Shown: positions 1-7,456, counted from the stretch's first letter. The stretch: DNA of 9,121 nt from JBCCTX01 sp039197765 (GCA_039197765.1 JBCCTX010000310.1:1-9121), one strand, 5' to 3'. The notes: a model not told the origin generated them from the sequence alone. Numbers and translations: made by a program.

Positions 1-815
1 CCTTTCTGAGTTTGGGGAGTCTCCATTGTTATCGCCAAAACAGTTGCATCCTCTACCGGAATAGAAACTTCAATCGTGCGGTGAATCAATTTGGCAATGG
101 ATTCAGGAGAGTTAATTTTGAAGAAGCGCTTGGGGCGGTCTGAATTCCCAAGGAGTTCCTTTTTTGCCCAGTCTTCTAACGTAACTGTGAACTTGAAAAA
201 CCGGGTTTCGCATTCTTTTCCATATTGACACACCCCTTTGAAGGAGAAGGGCTCCACCGCCTGAATTTGGTTCCCATCATCAAACTTCATCGCCCAGAAC
301 TTATCAGCAGATACTGAAATTCCGTAGGTATTCGCATCGATAAATTCAATTTCGATAGCCTCATTCAAGATTTGATGGGTAGACTTATCTAACTTCACTT
401 TATAAGGAGCGGAACCGTGCTCTTCCATATTTACCATTCGCTTGCGAAGAAAATAGCTAATCTCCAGGTCCATGGAGTTCGCCACTTCTTGTGCCAGGGT
501 AAAGGACTTGAGCTTTTCCGCTTCGTTTAAAATATTTCTGTCCTGCTCAAGGATCGTAAAGTTTTGTCCTTGTGCATCCCCCCCTAAGGAATTTCCTACG
601 TTTTGCTCAGGGGTGACAAGTTTGGTCCCAACCAAGTATTCAGGAATAGTAAAATGCGTAAAGGCAAATGCCAATAAGAGACAGATGGGCAAGCTAATTT
701 GGAAATACCACCACTTCTTTTTGACCCGCTTCAGAAACTTCTGAAGGCTAAGGTCTCTGCTGTTTCCAAAGAAATCGTCAGCACTGAGTGATCTTTGCGT
801 GTTATATGGATCCAC
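1..815 (-). CDS. Wzc/Wzz-like polysaccharide co-polymerase, N-terminal part (cut by left edge)
   Basis: Seen: an open frame of 271 codons that runs off the left edge. Residues 1-34 are hydrophilic and end in a basic run (RVKKK), followed by a membrane helix at about residues 35-55 and then a long soluble, presumably periplasmic, stretch. An in-frame stop directly upstream leaves GTG at 815 as the best start (protein begins M-DPYNTQRS); ATT at 818 is the only near alternative. Two cysteines, C196 and C202, could form a disulfide. Family knowledge: Wzz/Wzc proteins have this N-terminal helix plus periplasmic domain, control chain length and dock on the outer-membrane export protein; many carry a C-terminal BY-kinase domain. 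That part lies outside the window, so kinase activity cannot be judged. It follows the export lipoprotein gene by 11 bp on the same strand, the usual pairing for such systems. The assignment rests on topology, context and overall resemblance. Confidence 0.82.
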   Translation of the reverse strand, partial: MDPYNTQRSLSADDFFGNSRDLSLQKFLKRVKKKWWYFQISLPICLLLAFAFTHFTIPEYLVGTKLVTPEQNVGNSLGGDAQGQNFTILEQDRNILNEAEKLKSFTLAQEVANSMDLEISYFLRKRMVNMEEHGSAPYKVKLDKSTHQILNEAIEIEFIDANTYGISVSADKFWAMKFDDGNQIQAVEPFSFKGVCQYGKECETRFFKFTVTLEDWAKKELLGNSDRPKRFFKINSPESIAKLIHRTIEVSIPVEDATVLAITMETPQTQK

Positions 816-826
816 AATGATAGTGT

Positions 827-1693
827 TTAGTTACTATTATTATTGTCTACTTGTGTAAGTACGATATTGGCTACCAATGCTGTAACAGAGATGGCAGATA
901 ATATCAGGCTAATATTTTGGGCGTTGAGACGTGCTGCTTTTGCTTTTAAAGGTTCGATGTAAATGACGTCATTGGGCATCATAAAATAAGCCTCCGAAGA
1001 TAGAAAAGTAGGATTGGTTAAGTCAAGCTCTACTGTCTGAGTGGCCTTTAATCCCTCGCGTATTAGCCTAACTCTCTTGTAATTCGCTAAATCCGTAAAT
1101 CCACCTGCATGACCGATAGCTTGGCTCAATGTGAGCTTGTCATTGTAGATGTACTTGATGCCGGGAGATTGAACCTCTCCAAGGACAGTTATCCGAAAGT
1201 TGGCCAACTTGACAATCGTAGAAGGATAAGCTATGTAGGGATTCAATGCAGAATCAAGTTCCGTCTTAATTGCATTGAAGGTCTTCCCTTGAACTTTTAC
1301 TTTCCCTACAAGCGGAAAGTCTATCGATCCATCTTCTTCAACCATATAGCTGGATACATACATTTGAGCGGGACCTATCTGAATGTTGGTGCCTACTGTG
1401 TTACTATTTAAAAACTCTGCAGTGTTCTCCTGGAAGTTATTCACTTTGATATATAAATTATCAAATGGCTTCACTTGGTAGGTAGATTGCAAGTAGGTGT
1501 TGTAGTAGGGCAAAACGGATGCCGGAAGATAGGGAGCTTCAGGATTTGTACGAGAATCCTGAATAGTACCTAAAGTAGAGGCACTCACGAGATTAGGGTC
1601 GTTCCTAAAATATATGAGTTCTTCATGGCTCACACAAGAAGATAATGAAAATATAGCAGCAATGAAAAAGGTAAATTTAAAAATGTGTCTCAT
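827..1693 (-). CDS. Polysaccharide export (OPX, Wza-like) outer-membrane lipoprotein
   Basis: A 288-residue protein predicted to form the outer-membrane channel for polysaccharide export. Seen: an N-terminal signal (MRHIFKF, then a hydrophobic core) ends in a lipobox LSSC with the lipidated cysteine at C20. A Poly_export-type domain follows at about 73-165, starting YQVKPFDNLYI and containing DGSIDFPLVGKVKVQGKT at 121-138. A SLBB-like domain lies at about 167-215 (ITVLGEVQSPG). A hydrophobic helix at about 260-281 precedes an Asn-rich tail. The open frame extends 16 codons upstream to 1741, but the ATG at 1693 places the signal peptide at the N-terminus, so it is preferred. Family knowledge: OPX proteins work with a Wzc-type co-polymerase, and that gene follows 11 bp downstream. 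It is transcribed away from the sugar-modification genes, presumably from a promoter in the large region to its right. Confidence 0.93.
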   Translation of the reverse strand: MRHIFKFTFFIAAIFSLSSCVSHEELIYFRNDPNLVSASTLGTIQDSRTNPEAPYLPASVLPYYNTYLQSTYQVKPFDNLYIKVNNFQENTAEFLNSNTVGTNIQIGPAQMYVSSYMVEEDGSIDFPLVGKVKVQGKTFNAIKTELDSALNPYIAYPSTIVKLANFRITVLGEVQSPGIKYIYNDKLTLSQAIGHAGGFTDLANYKRVRLIREGLKATQTVELDLTNPTFLSSEAYFMMPNDVIYIEPLKAKAARLNAQNISLILSAISVTALVANIVLTQVDNNNSN

Positions 1694-1778
1694 TGTAATG
1701 GTGATCGAAAAGTGATGATTAAACAACTCTATTAAGGACAATTCTTGGTATTTATTATAAAGTGACGGCTAAATAATT

Positions 1779-1791
1779 GAAAATAATTTTC
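1779..1791. repeat. A/T palindrome, GAAAAT-A-ATTTTC
   Basis: A perfect inverted repeat with 6-bp arms around a single A, followed directly by CG. Its centre (1785) is 32 bp from that of a very similar palindrome at 1812-1822, about three helical turns, and 92 bp upstream of the export lipoprotein start. This placement fits an operator for a dimeric regulator, but short A/T palindromes also arise by chance. Confidence 0.4.
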
Positions 1792-1811
1792 CGCTAGAAC
1801 GCAAGAAGCGA

Positions 1812-1822
1812 GAAAAATTTTC
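1812..1822. repeat. A/T palindrome, GAAAA-A-TTTTC
   Basis: A perfect inverted repeat with 5-bp arms around a single A, again followed by CG. Together with the palindrome at 1779-1791 it shares the 9-mer AATTTTCCG (1785-1793 and 1816-1824), a direct repeat with a 31-bp period. The pair could be two copies of one binding site; this is inference. Confidence 0.35.
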
Positions 1823-1915
1823 CGAGACTAAAAAACTTTTCTTAATACGTCCCCTTTTCAACCTAATTGGCTAATTTTCAGGTGTTGACGGTCACCCTCT
1901 GAGTACACTAATTGT

Positions 1916-1937
1916 CGAAATATATGAAAATATTTCG
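1916..1937. repeat. Perfect inverted repeat, 8-bp arms, 6-nt loop
   Basis: CGAAATAT (1916-1923) is matched exactly by ATATTTCG (1930-1937) across the loop ATGAAA. It is the strongest hairpin or dyad I found in the intergenic region. It is A/T-rich and lacks a following T-run, so an intrinsic terminator is unlikely; an operator or a weak RNA hairpin in a leader is more plausible. Its right half, GAAAATATTTCG, resembles the other two palindromes in this region. Confidence 0.5.
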
Positions 1938-2450
1938 TCCCGCAGTCTGTTAAAATAACGAAACCTTTCGCAGGCTAAACGGAAAAACGTTCTTTGGATC
2001 TTCCATTTAGATAAAGGGATGCGTATAAAGTCTCAGATTAGACTAGGAAATAACTTGTAGATGAATTGCAAGCCGTAATATGGTAATATTTTGAAAAAAA
2101 TAATTATCCCCAAAGTAATTTTTCAGGCCCTAAAATTGTGTCCTATTCGTTAGACGGTATTTACCATTCATCCTCAAAATACATCCATTGGGAGAATTCA
2201 GAAAGTTCCTTTGTAAGAAAAGTTGCAATCTTGTCAGCGATTTTAATGAGAGACAAACACTTAGCGGACGAATGTCGGGTTTAGGACAAAATGTTTTTGG
2301 GTTAAGAGTTTTCGGATTGAAATACACGTTGTGATTTACCTTAGGTCATGAGATTTTGTGTATTACGCATTGATTAATCCTAAATCCCGCACCCTTCAAA
2401 TAAGAATCGTAATTTGGTTGCACTAATATTAATCTTCAAAAACTGTTGTA

Positions 2451-3446
2451 ATGAAAAAATTTCTCGTAACGGGTGTTGCAGGCTTTTTAGGATCGAACTT
2501 GCTGAGTAAGATGCTAGCTCATGGACATCAAGTAGTGGGTATAGACAACTTGTCTATGGGAAAGCTTGAAAATATCCAGGCACATTTGGATTCTTCTCAA
2601 TTCACTTTTTTGGAGAAAGACATTGTTAAGAAAGATACTTTTGAAGGCCTCGATTCGGATTTTGATGCGATTGTCCACTTGGCAGCATTTAAGATCCCCC
2701 GATATGGTAAGACCATAGATACCCTTCAGATCAATGCATTGGGGTCTGAAAACGTCCTTGAATTCGCCAAAGAACACAAAATCAAATGTGTATTAGCTTC
2801 TACATCAGATGTGTATGGGATGAGTCCAGATCTTCCTTTTCGGGAAGATGGAAACTGTGTCGTAGGAAACTCTCAAGTTCCCCGATGGGCCTATGCTGTT
2901 TCGAAACTATATGACGAGCATTTAGGACTCGCCTACATGGAGGCCTACGAGTTTCCTGTAGTACTGATGCGCTTTTTTGGATCATATGGACCACATCAGC
3001 ACTTATCATGGTGGGGTGGCCCTCAATCAGTATTCATCGAAAAGATTATGAAAGATGAGGTAATTCCCATCCATGGAACAGGGCAACAGACACGAACCTT
3101 CACCTATGTTGATGATACTGTAGAAGGAATCTACCAGTGTACCATTCAGGAGGCTGCAAACGGCGAGATTTTCAATATAGGAAACGGCGAGGGGGAAATT
3201 ACCATCCTTGGTCTTGCCCAACTTATCAAGCGCGTCTCTGAGACGCCTGGTGAATTAAAAGTAGAGATGATTCCTTATGACCAAATATCAAAGGGAAGAA
3301 AATATCAAGATGTAATGCGCAGAGTGCCCGATACTTCTAAAGCGGAAAAGCTATTGGGCTTTAAAGCCAAGGTATCTGTTGAGGAAGGGATGAGAAGAAC
3401 CTTTGAATGGCAGCGTGAAATTATGCAAAAAGAGCTCACATCATGA
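2451..3446 (+). CDS. NAD-dependent epimerase/dehydratase (extended SDR), nucleotide-sugar type
   Basis: A 331-residue cytoplasmic enzyme expected to oxidise, epimerise, dehydrate or decarboxylate a nucleotide-linked sugar. Seen: the NAD-binding motif G8-xx-G11-xx-G14 at the very N-terminus (MKKFLVTGVAGFLGS), an acidic residue at the end of the second strand (D32), the ASTSDVYG motif with probable catalytic T118, and the catalytic pair Y148-xxx-K152 (YAVSK). RTFTYVDDTVEGI near 215-227 and the C-terminal RRVPDTSKAEKLLGF (311-325 region or just before) are typical of UDP-sugar epimerases and decarboxylases. Length is normal for the family. The exact product cannot be fixed among UDP-glucose 4-epimerase, UDP-glucuronate decarboxylase/epimerase and others. 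It opens the plus-strand operon, and its stop overlaps the next start (ATGA, 3443-3446), so the two proteins are probably made together. No Shine-Dalgarno sequence is visible; the leader just before ATG is A/T-rich. Confidence 0.92.
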   Translation: MKKFLVTGVAGFLGSNLLSKMLAHGHQVVGIDNLSMGKLENIQAHLDSSQFTFLEKDIVKKDTFEGLDSDFDAIVHLAAFKIPRYGKTIDTLQINALGSENVLEFAKEHKIKCVLASTSDVYGMSPDLPFREDGNCVVGNSQVPRWAYAVSKLYDEHLGLAYMEAYEFPVVLMRFFGSYGPHQHLSWWGGPQSVFIEKIMKDEVIPIHGTGQQTRTFTYVDDTVEGIYQCTIQEAANGEIFNIGNGEGEITILGLAQLIKRVSETPGELKVEMIPYDQISKGRKYQDVMRRVPDTSKAEKLLGFKAKVSVEEGMRRTFEWQREIMQKELTS

Positions 3447-4783
3447 AAATTGGAGTAATTGGTGCGGGATGGATGGGTCTTGTGTTGGCCAAACGCTTGG
3501 CTGATCAGGGCCACTCTGTCCACGTTTTTGAGAGAGATACTCAATTAGGAGGCCTTGCGACCTACTATGATTTCGGTAGTTTTTACTGGGATAAATTTTA
3601 CCACGTGATCCTTCCTGGGGATAAAGCCCTATTGGGTTTTATCAAAGAAGTTGGACTGGAAAGCGAATTGAGATGGAAGGAGACCTTCACAGGGGTCTAT
3701 GTGGATGAGAAGTTTCACTCCGTAAGTAATACGAAGGAATTTTTACTTTTTCCTCCCCTAAATCTTTTCCAAAAGTTCCGTTTGGCAATGACCATACTCA
3801 TTGGCTCTCGTATCAACGACTGGAGGAAGATGGAGAAAATCACCTCCGAAGAATGGCTCATAAAATACAGTGGGAAAACCACATACGAAAAATTTTGGAA
3901 GCCTCTACTCACCGCAAAGCTTGGGGATAGCTACAAGCGAGCATCTGCCGTTTTTATATGGAGTTACATCAAGCGCTTATTTGAAGCGCGTGGAGATTCT
4001 TCTTCGAAGAAAGAGAGTATGGGGTATATATCTGGAGGATACAAAACGGCTTTGGATCGCATTGAACAAGTGCTTACCGAAAAGAATGTACAGATCCATA
4101 AGGAACTTACAATCGAGGCGGTTCAACCCCATGCTGAAAAGGGGATTACCCTTTCTCACTCTGGTAAAACCGAGCACTTTGACAAAGTTATCTTTACAGG
4201 TCCAGTAAATGTCCTAGAGAAAGTGACCGATCCTTCTCTTGTGAAAATTTCTGGACGGACGGATACAGTAGAATATATGGGGGTAGCCTGTATGATCATC
4301 GCTACGGAGAAGCCGATTACTCCCTATTATGTATTGAATATTGCCGACCAAACCATACCTTTCACAGGCGTGATCGGGATGAGTACATTGGTGGATACCA
4401 AAGAAACGGGAGGATATTATCTGACCTATTTACCCAAGTACATACTGTCTACGGATCCTTTTCTCAAGAAGTCCGATGAGGAAATCAAAGAGATCTTTTA
4501 TGAGGGTCTTTTTAAGATGTATCCAGAGTTAAGTGAGGGAGATATCAAGAAATTCTGGATTAACAGAGCGTTCAAGGTTCAACCCTTGCAGGTTCTTGAT
4601 TATTCACAGATAATCCCCAAAACTGCCACACAGCATTCCGACTTTTTCGTTGTAAATACCTCCCAATTTATCCAGGGAACCTTGAACAACAATTCTGTTA
4701 CCTCCCATGTCAATCGCTTTATGGCGAAGTACGCTGACGATTTTAAGGTAGAAGCGAAAAAGGAAGCGATTCCCAGTAGTTAA
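3443..4783 (+). CDS. FAD-dependent oxidoreductase, amine-oxidase/protoporphyrinogen-oxidase-like
   Basis: A 446-residue flavoprotein. Seen: an N-terminal Rossmann dinucleotide motif G7-A-G9-W-M-G12, the ribose-binding acidic residue E30 (VFERD) and the following GG pair (G36-G37, LGGLA), the classic FAD fingerprint of the amine-oxidase/UDP-galactopyranose-mutase superfamily. A strand ending KVIFTGPVNVL (248-258) fits the second FAD-contacting segment, and the C-terminal NTSQFIQGTLNNNSVTSHVN (about 405-424) looks like the closing FAD-contact loop of this superfamily. No membrane helix is evident. Family knowledge: such proteins often sit in polysaccharide clusters, but their substrates are mostly unknown. 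It starts inside the stop of the SDR gene, suggesting translational coupling and a shared or sequential reaction. It could act on a nucleotide sugar, a lipid-linked sugar or an isoprenoid; the sequence does not decide. Confidence 0.88.
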   Translation: MKIGVIGAGWMGLVLAKRLADQGHSVHVFERDTQLGGLATYYDFGSFYWDKFYHVILPGDKALLGFIKEVGLESELRWKETFTGVYVDEKFHSVSNTKEFLLFPPLNLFQKFRLAMTILIGSRINDWRKMEKITSEEWLIKYSGKTTYEKFWKPLLTAKLGDSYKRASAVFIWSYIKRLFEARGDSSSKKESMGYISGGYKTALDRIEQVLTEKNVQIHKELTIEAVQPHAEKGITLSHSGKTEHFDKVIFTGPVNVLEKVTDPSLVKISGRTDTVEYMGVACMIIATEKPITPYYVLNIADQTIPFTGVIGMSTLVDTKETGGYYLTYLPKYILSTDPFLKKSDEEIKEIFYEGLFKMYPELSEGDIKKFWINRAFKVQPLQVLDYSQIIPKTATQHSDFFVVNTSQFIQGTLNNNSVTSHVNRFMAKYADDFKVEAKKEAIPSS

Positions 4784-4821
4784 AAACAGAAAATTAACCC
4801 TTTTTTAAGCAATACGCATAA

Positions 4822-5829
4822 ATGTCGAACACCAAGAACGTAGCCAGTTTATCCCTTGATCTTGACGACATGTGGACCTATTTGAAAACCCACGGTGATG
4901 ATGCTTGGGAATCCTATCCCTCCTATTTGGACTATGGGGTGCCCCGTATCCTAGACTTTTTGGACAAGCACGATACGAAGATCACCTTTTTCATAGTGGC
5001 ACAGGATGCTGCATTTGACTATAATCAGCCTGTACTTCGGGACATAGCAGAAAGAGGGCACGATATTGGAAGCCACACTTTCAACCATGACCCCTGGCTG
5101 CATATCTACACAGAAAAAGAAGTCCACGAGGAATTTGCCAAAGCGGAGCACTTTATTGAGGAGGCTACTGGCGTGAAACCAACGGGTTTTAGAGGGCCTG
5201 GATTTAGCTTTTCGGATACCGTACTGAAGGTGTTGAAAGATCGAGGATATGTATATGATGCCTCCACTTTCCCAAATATTCTAAATCCTTTAGCCAGGGC
5301 ATATTTTCTTTGGACCAGTAACATGACCAAAGAAGAGCGCGAAACCCGTAAAGGTTTGTTTGGAAGTTGGAAAGACGGCCTGCGTCCCAATAAGCCGTAT
5401 AATTGGGATATAAATGGCGAGAAACTCATGGAGATCCCTGTTACTACTATGCCGCTTTTTAAGGTACCTATACATGCAAGTTATGTGCTCTTTCTCAGTG
5501 GATATAGCCACGCACTAGCCATGTTCTATTTTCGGATGGCCATTGCTATGTGTAAGCTTACAGGGACACAACCCTCCATTCTTCTGCATCCCTTGGACTT
5601 TTTGGGCAGTGATGACACAGACGCCTTATCTTTCTTTCCTGCTATGCGCATACCCTCAGAGAAGAAGATACGGGTAATGGATGATGTGTTTAAGATGTTG
5701 AAGAAGCACTATCGCTGTGTGACAATGAAAGAGCATAAAGAAGCCATAGAACAAGGTACACGGAAACTGTCGACCATGTCTATTCAAAAAGCGAAGGCTT
5801 CTGTGGAAACTGCTCCAGTGCATGGATAA
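4822..5829 (+). CDS. Polysaccharide deacetylase family (NodB fold) protein, cytoplasmic
   Basis: A 335-residue metal-dependent carbohydrate deacetylase-like protein. Seen: motif 1 as SLDLDDMW with D15/D16, motif 2 SHTFNH with metal ligands H85 and H89, motif 3 FRGPG with R124, motif 4 DAS (146-148) and motif 5 LLHPLDF with H256. All the usual NodB catalytic and metal positions therefore appear present. There is no signal peptide, so it should act in the cytoplasm or on the inner face of the membrane. Residues about 155-200 form an extra segment between motifs 4 and 5, and 219-245 is a hydrophobic stretch (YVLFLSG to AMFYFRMAIAM) that could associate with the membrane. Relatives include exopolysaccharide and peptidoglycan deacetylases and ArnD, which deformylates a lipid-linked sugar. 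Here it lies 38 bp after the flavoprotein gene in a sugar-modification operon, favouring a precursor or lipid-linked sugar as substrate (inference). Confidence 0.9.
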   Translation: MSNTKNVASLSLDLDDMWTYLKTHGDDAWESYPSYLDYGVPRILDFLDKHDTKITFFIVAQDAAFDYNQPVLRDIAERGHDIGSHTFNHDPWLHIYTEKEVHEEFAKAEHFIEEATGVKPTGFRGPGFSFSDTVLKVLKDRGYVYDASTFPNILNPLARAYFLWTSNMTKEERETRKGLFGSWKDGLRPNKPYNWDINGEKLMEIPVTTMPLFKVPIHASYVLFLSGYSHALAMFYFRMAIAMCKLTGTQPSILLHPLDFLGSDDTDALSFFPAMRIPSEKKIRVMDDVFKMLKKHYRCVTMKEHKEAIEQGTRKLSTMSIQKAKASVETAPVHG

Positions 5830-5890
5830 TTCAAATTATTCTCTTAAATTGAGTAGAATTGGATAGTTGCACCTCCAAAATCTTAGTAAT

Positions 5891-7015
5891 ATGAATACCC
5901 CAATTCAAAAGGGCCAGGCAATCCATAGCTCAAAAGCTGGTTATGGCAACTTCAAAGACCCTACTGGCCTTTTGGTTCGGATGCTAAAATCGGGTAAAAA
6001 GGCCGCATACTTTACGCTAATCAGAGAAGGGTTCAGCATTATGCTTAAACCGCTTGACTGGATTTTCTCTCCACTTGAGAAAAAGCGATTGCGTAAAGGA
6101 CTCACCTCTGATCTCCCGTTAATTTTGATTCTAGGAGGATCTAGAAGCGGTACAACCCTGTTGTATCAAACGCTTGCAGGGTATTTACCTGTAAGCTACT
6201 TCAACAACCTCAGTGCAGCCTTTTCTAAATCTCCTATTACAGGAGGCATGCTATTCAATCGCCTATTACGCAAGAAAAAGGGGGATTTTAAGAATTACTA
6301 CGGAAGTGTTGCAGGCTTCAATGGGCCTAATGATGGATTTCACATTTGGAACCGTTGGTTTGGAATGGACCGTAATCATATTCCAGAGGATATTCCAGAG
6401 GCTACCCTAAAGGATTTGGAAAACTTTGTGAGTACATGGAATGCTTCTTTCAAAAAGCCCCTTTTGAACAAGAATAACCGAAATTCTATCTGTATTGCAG
6501 CGTTTGAAAAGGCACTGCCTAACCAAGTGTATTATGTGGTTATTAAACGGAATCCTGTATATGTGATTCAATCCTTGATTCAATCTAGAGAGGTGGTTCA
6601 AGGGGATAAGCGGGTTGCATGGGGCCTGGAGGTAAATGGGGAGAAAGCCAATGCTACTAACCTAGATGATCCCTATGCCTATGTGGATGAAATTAGTGAG
6701 CAGGTATTTGCCGTGAATGATTTTCTACGCGAAGAGCTCAAGCAGGTAGATCCAAACAGATATGTAGAAATTTCCTATGAGGCTTTTTGTAAGTATCCTC
6801 AGGATATCGTTCAAAATATTTCACAACTTATTTTTGGAAAGGAGATCAGCCCTAAAAACCTAAAGGGCCTGAAACCCTTCCGAAATACAAACAGCCAAAA
6901 GTTAGGGGATGAAGAGTTCGCCAGAATAAAAAATACTGTGGCTAGTAAGCACGTTAAGGAAAAAAGATTACAGGTAGAGGGAGATGAGGAAGTAGATAGA
7001 AAAGTTCCTCGATGA
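5891..7015 (+). CDS. Sulfotransferase family protein (PAPS-dependent type)
   Basis: A 374-residue protein predicted to transfer sulfate from PAPS. Seen: the 5'-phosphosulfate loop GGSRSGTTLLYQTLA beginning at G82, just after a hydrophobic strand (LILIL), and the 3'-phosphate motif with R220 and S228 in KRNPVYVIQSL. The Arg-to-Ser spacing of 8 matches the family. There is no signal peptide and no convincing membrane helix, so the reaction should be cytoplasmic, where PAPS is available. The frame is open back to a TTG at 5867, but ATG at 5891 is preferred: it is a standard start preceded by an A/T-rich leader. The C-terminus is highly charged. Genes for PAPS synthesis are not in the window. Its place between a deacetylase and a putative sugar-lipid flippase suggests that a sugar, glycolipid or polysaccharide precursor is sulfated. 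The acceptor is unknown; a lipid acceptor is an alternative. Confidence 0.87.
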   Translation: MNTPIQKGQAIHSSKAGYGNFKDPTGLLVRMLKSGKKAAYFTLIREGFSIMLKPLDWIFSPLEKKRLRKGLTSDLPLILILGGSRSGTTLLYQTLAGYLPVSYFNNLSAAFSKSPITGGMLFNRLLRKKKGDFKNYYGSVAGFNGPNDGFHIWNRWFGMDRNHIPEDIPEATLKDLENFVSTWNASFKKPLLNKNNRNSICIAAFEKALPNQVYYVVIKRNPVYVIQSLIQSREVVQGDKRVAWGLEVNGEKANATNLDDPYAYVDEISEQVFAVNDFLREELKQVDPNRYVEISYEAFCKYPQDIVQNISQLIFGKEISPKNLKGLKPFRNTNSQKLGDEEFARIKNTVASKHVKEKRLQVEGDEEVDRKVPR

Positions 7016-7045
7016 GATTGTCTCTCTGTTATTTTTAATAAATCT

Positions 7046-7456
7046 ATGGATAATCAACACGCACTTAAGGTTCCTCAGAACACAACCTTGGGATTGGTCT
7101 ATTTATTACTGAATCTCCTGATCAGTGTTAGTGCACAATTTTTGCTAAAAGCTGGGATGCTAGAGTTGGGAAGTTTCCAGGGTCAGGAGGGGACCATCGC
7201 TTACCTTTTGAGTATGATCAACTGGAAAATTGTGGGGGGCTTAGTTTTCTACGCTTCAGGGATCGTATTCTGGCTACTCTGCCTTTCCAAACTTGATTTG
7301 AGTTTTGCTTATCCTGCTGCAACCTTCCAGTATGTTTTGATTTTCATCGGTTCCTGGTATTTCTTTGAGGAGCAGGTAGGCCTTATGCGAGTTCTTGGAA
7401 TGCTGATTATCAGCTTAGGGGTAATCATTATTTCACTTGATTATAAAAAGACATGA
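7046..7456 (+). CDS. Small four-helix SMR/EamA-like membrane protein (first of a pair)
   Basis: A 136-residue inner-membrane protein. Seen: four hydrophobic helices at about 16-36, 62-80, 84-106 and 113-131. The first helix carries SAQFLLKAG, with Q31 where drug-exporting SMR proteins such as EmrE have their key glutamate. The third has LDLSFAYPA, followed by FFEEQVG, then RVLGMLIISLGV in the fourth. These match the EamA/ArnE-type branch of the drug/metabolite transporter superfamily more than multidrug SMR pumps. Its stop overlaps the start of the next gene by 4 bp (ATGA), and that gene encodes a clear paralogue, so the two proteins probably form a heterodimer. With a polyprenyl-phosphate-type glycosyltransferase just downstream, flipping a lipid-linked sugar is the best guess, by analogy with ArnE/ArnF. 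Transport of another small substrate cannot be excluded. Confidence 0.85.
   Translation: MDNQHALKVPQNTTLGLVYLLLNLLISVSAQFLLKAGMLELGSFQGQEGTIAYLLSMINWKIVGGLVFYASGIVFWLLCLSKLDLSFAYPAATFQYVLIFIGSWYFFEEQVGLMRVLGMLIISLGVIIISLDYKKT

Larger units (their letters stand above)
1694..2450. other. Divergent intergenic region, A/T-rich, no gene seen
   Basis: This 757-bp stretch lies between the divergent starts of the export lipoprotein gene and the SDR gene, so it should hold the promoters for both gene sets. Stops are frequent in all frames. The longest frame (65 codons, minus strand, 2130-2327) has low-complexity repeated NPKT residues and no recognisable domain. I see several short A/T palindromes, listed separately, but no clear Bacteroidota promoter match (TTTG near -33, TAnnTTTG near -7), no tRNA and no strong GC-rich hairpin with a T-run. 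The length leaves room for a long 5' leader, an operator cluster or a small RNA, none of which I can show. Confidence 0.7.

Noticed and set aside
472..744. A 90-codon plus-strand open frame opposite the co-polymerase gene.
   Set aside because: It lies wholly antisense to a frame with clear Wzz/Wzc-like character and shows no domain of its own.
1694..1741. A 16-codon N-terminal extension of the export lipoprotein, starting at 1741.
   Set aside because: It would bury the lipoprotein signal peptide inside the protein. The ATG at 1693 gives a normal signal with lipobox LSSC.
2130..2327. A 65-codon minus-strand open frame in the large intergenic region.
   Set aside because: It has no recognisable domain, its first residues come from short imperfect repeats (NPKT twice), and it has no obvious leader or partner gene. 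It is best read as chance.
2372..2431. Perfect 8-bp palindromes GATTAATC (2372-2379) and TAATATTA (2424-2431) near the SDR gene start.
   Set aside because: Such A/T octamers are expected often by chance in sequence of this composition, and the two are not copies of each other.
4784..4821. A weak A-run/T-run inverted repeat (TTAAAAA ... TTTTTTAA) after the flavoprotein gene, considered as a terminator.
   Set aside because: The stem is purely A/T with a long loop and the downstream gene follows on the same strand after 38 bp, so termination here is unlikely.
5867..5890. A TTG start eight codons upstream of the sulfotransferase ATG.
   Set aside because: TTG is a rare start, and the ATG at 5891 has a typical A/T-rich leader. 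The extra residues add nothing recognisable.
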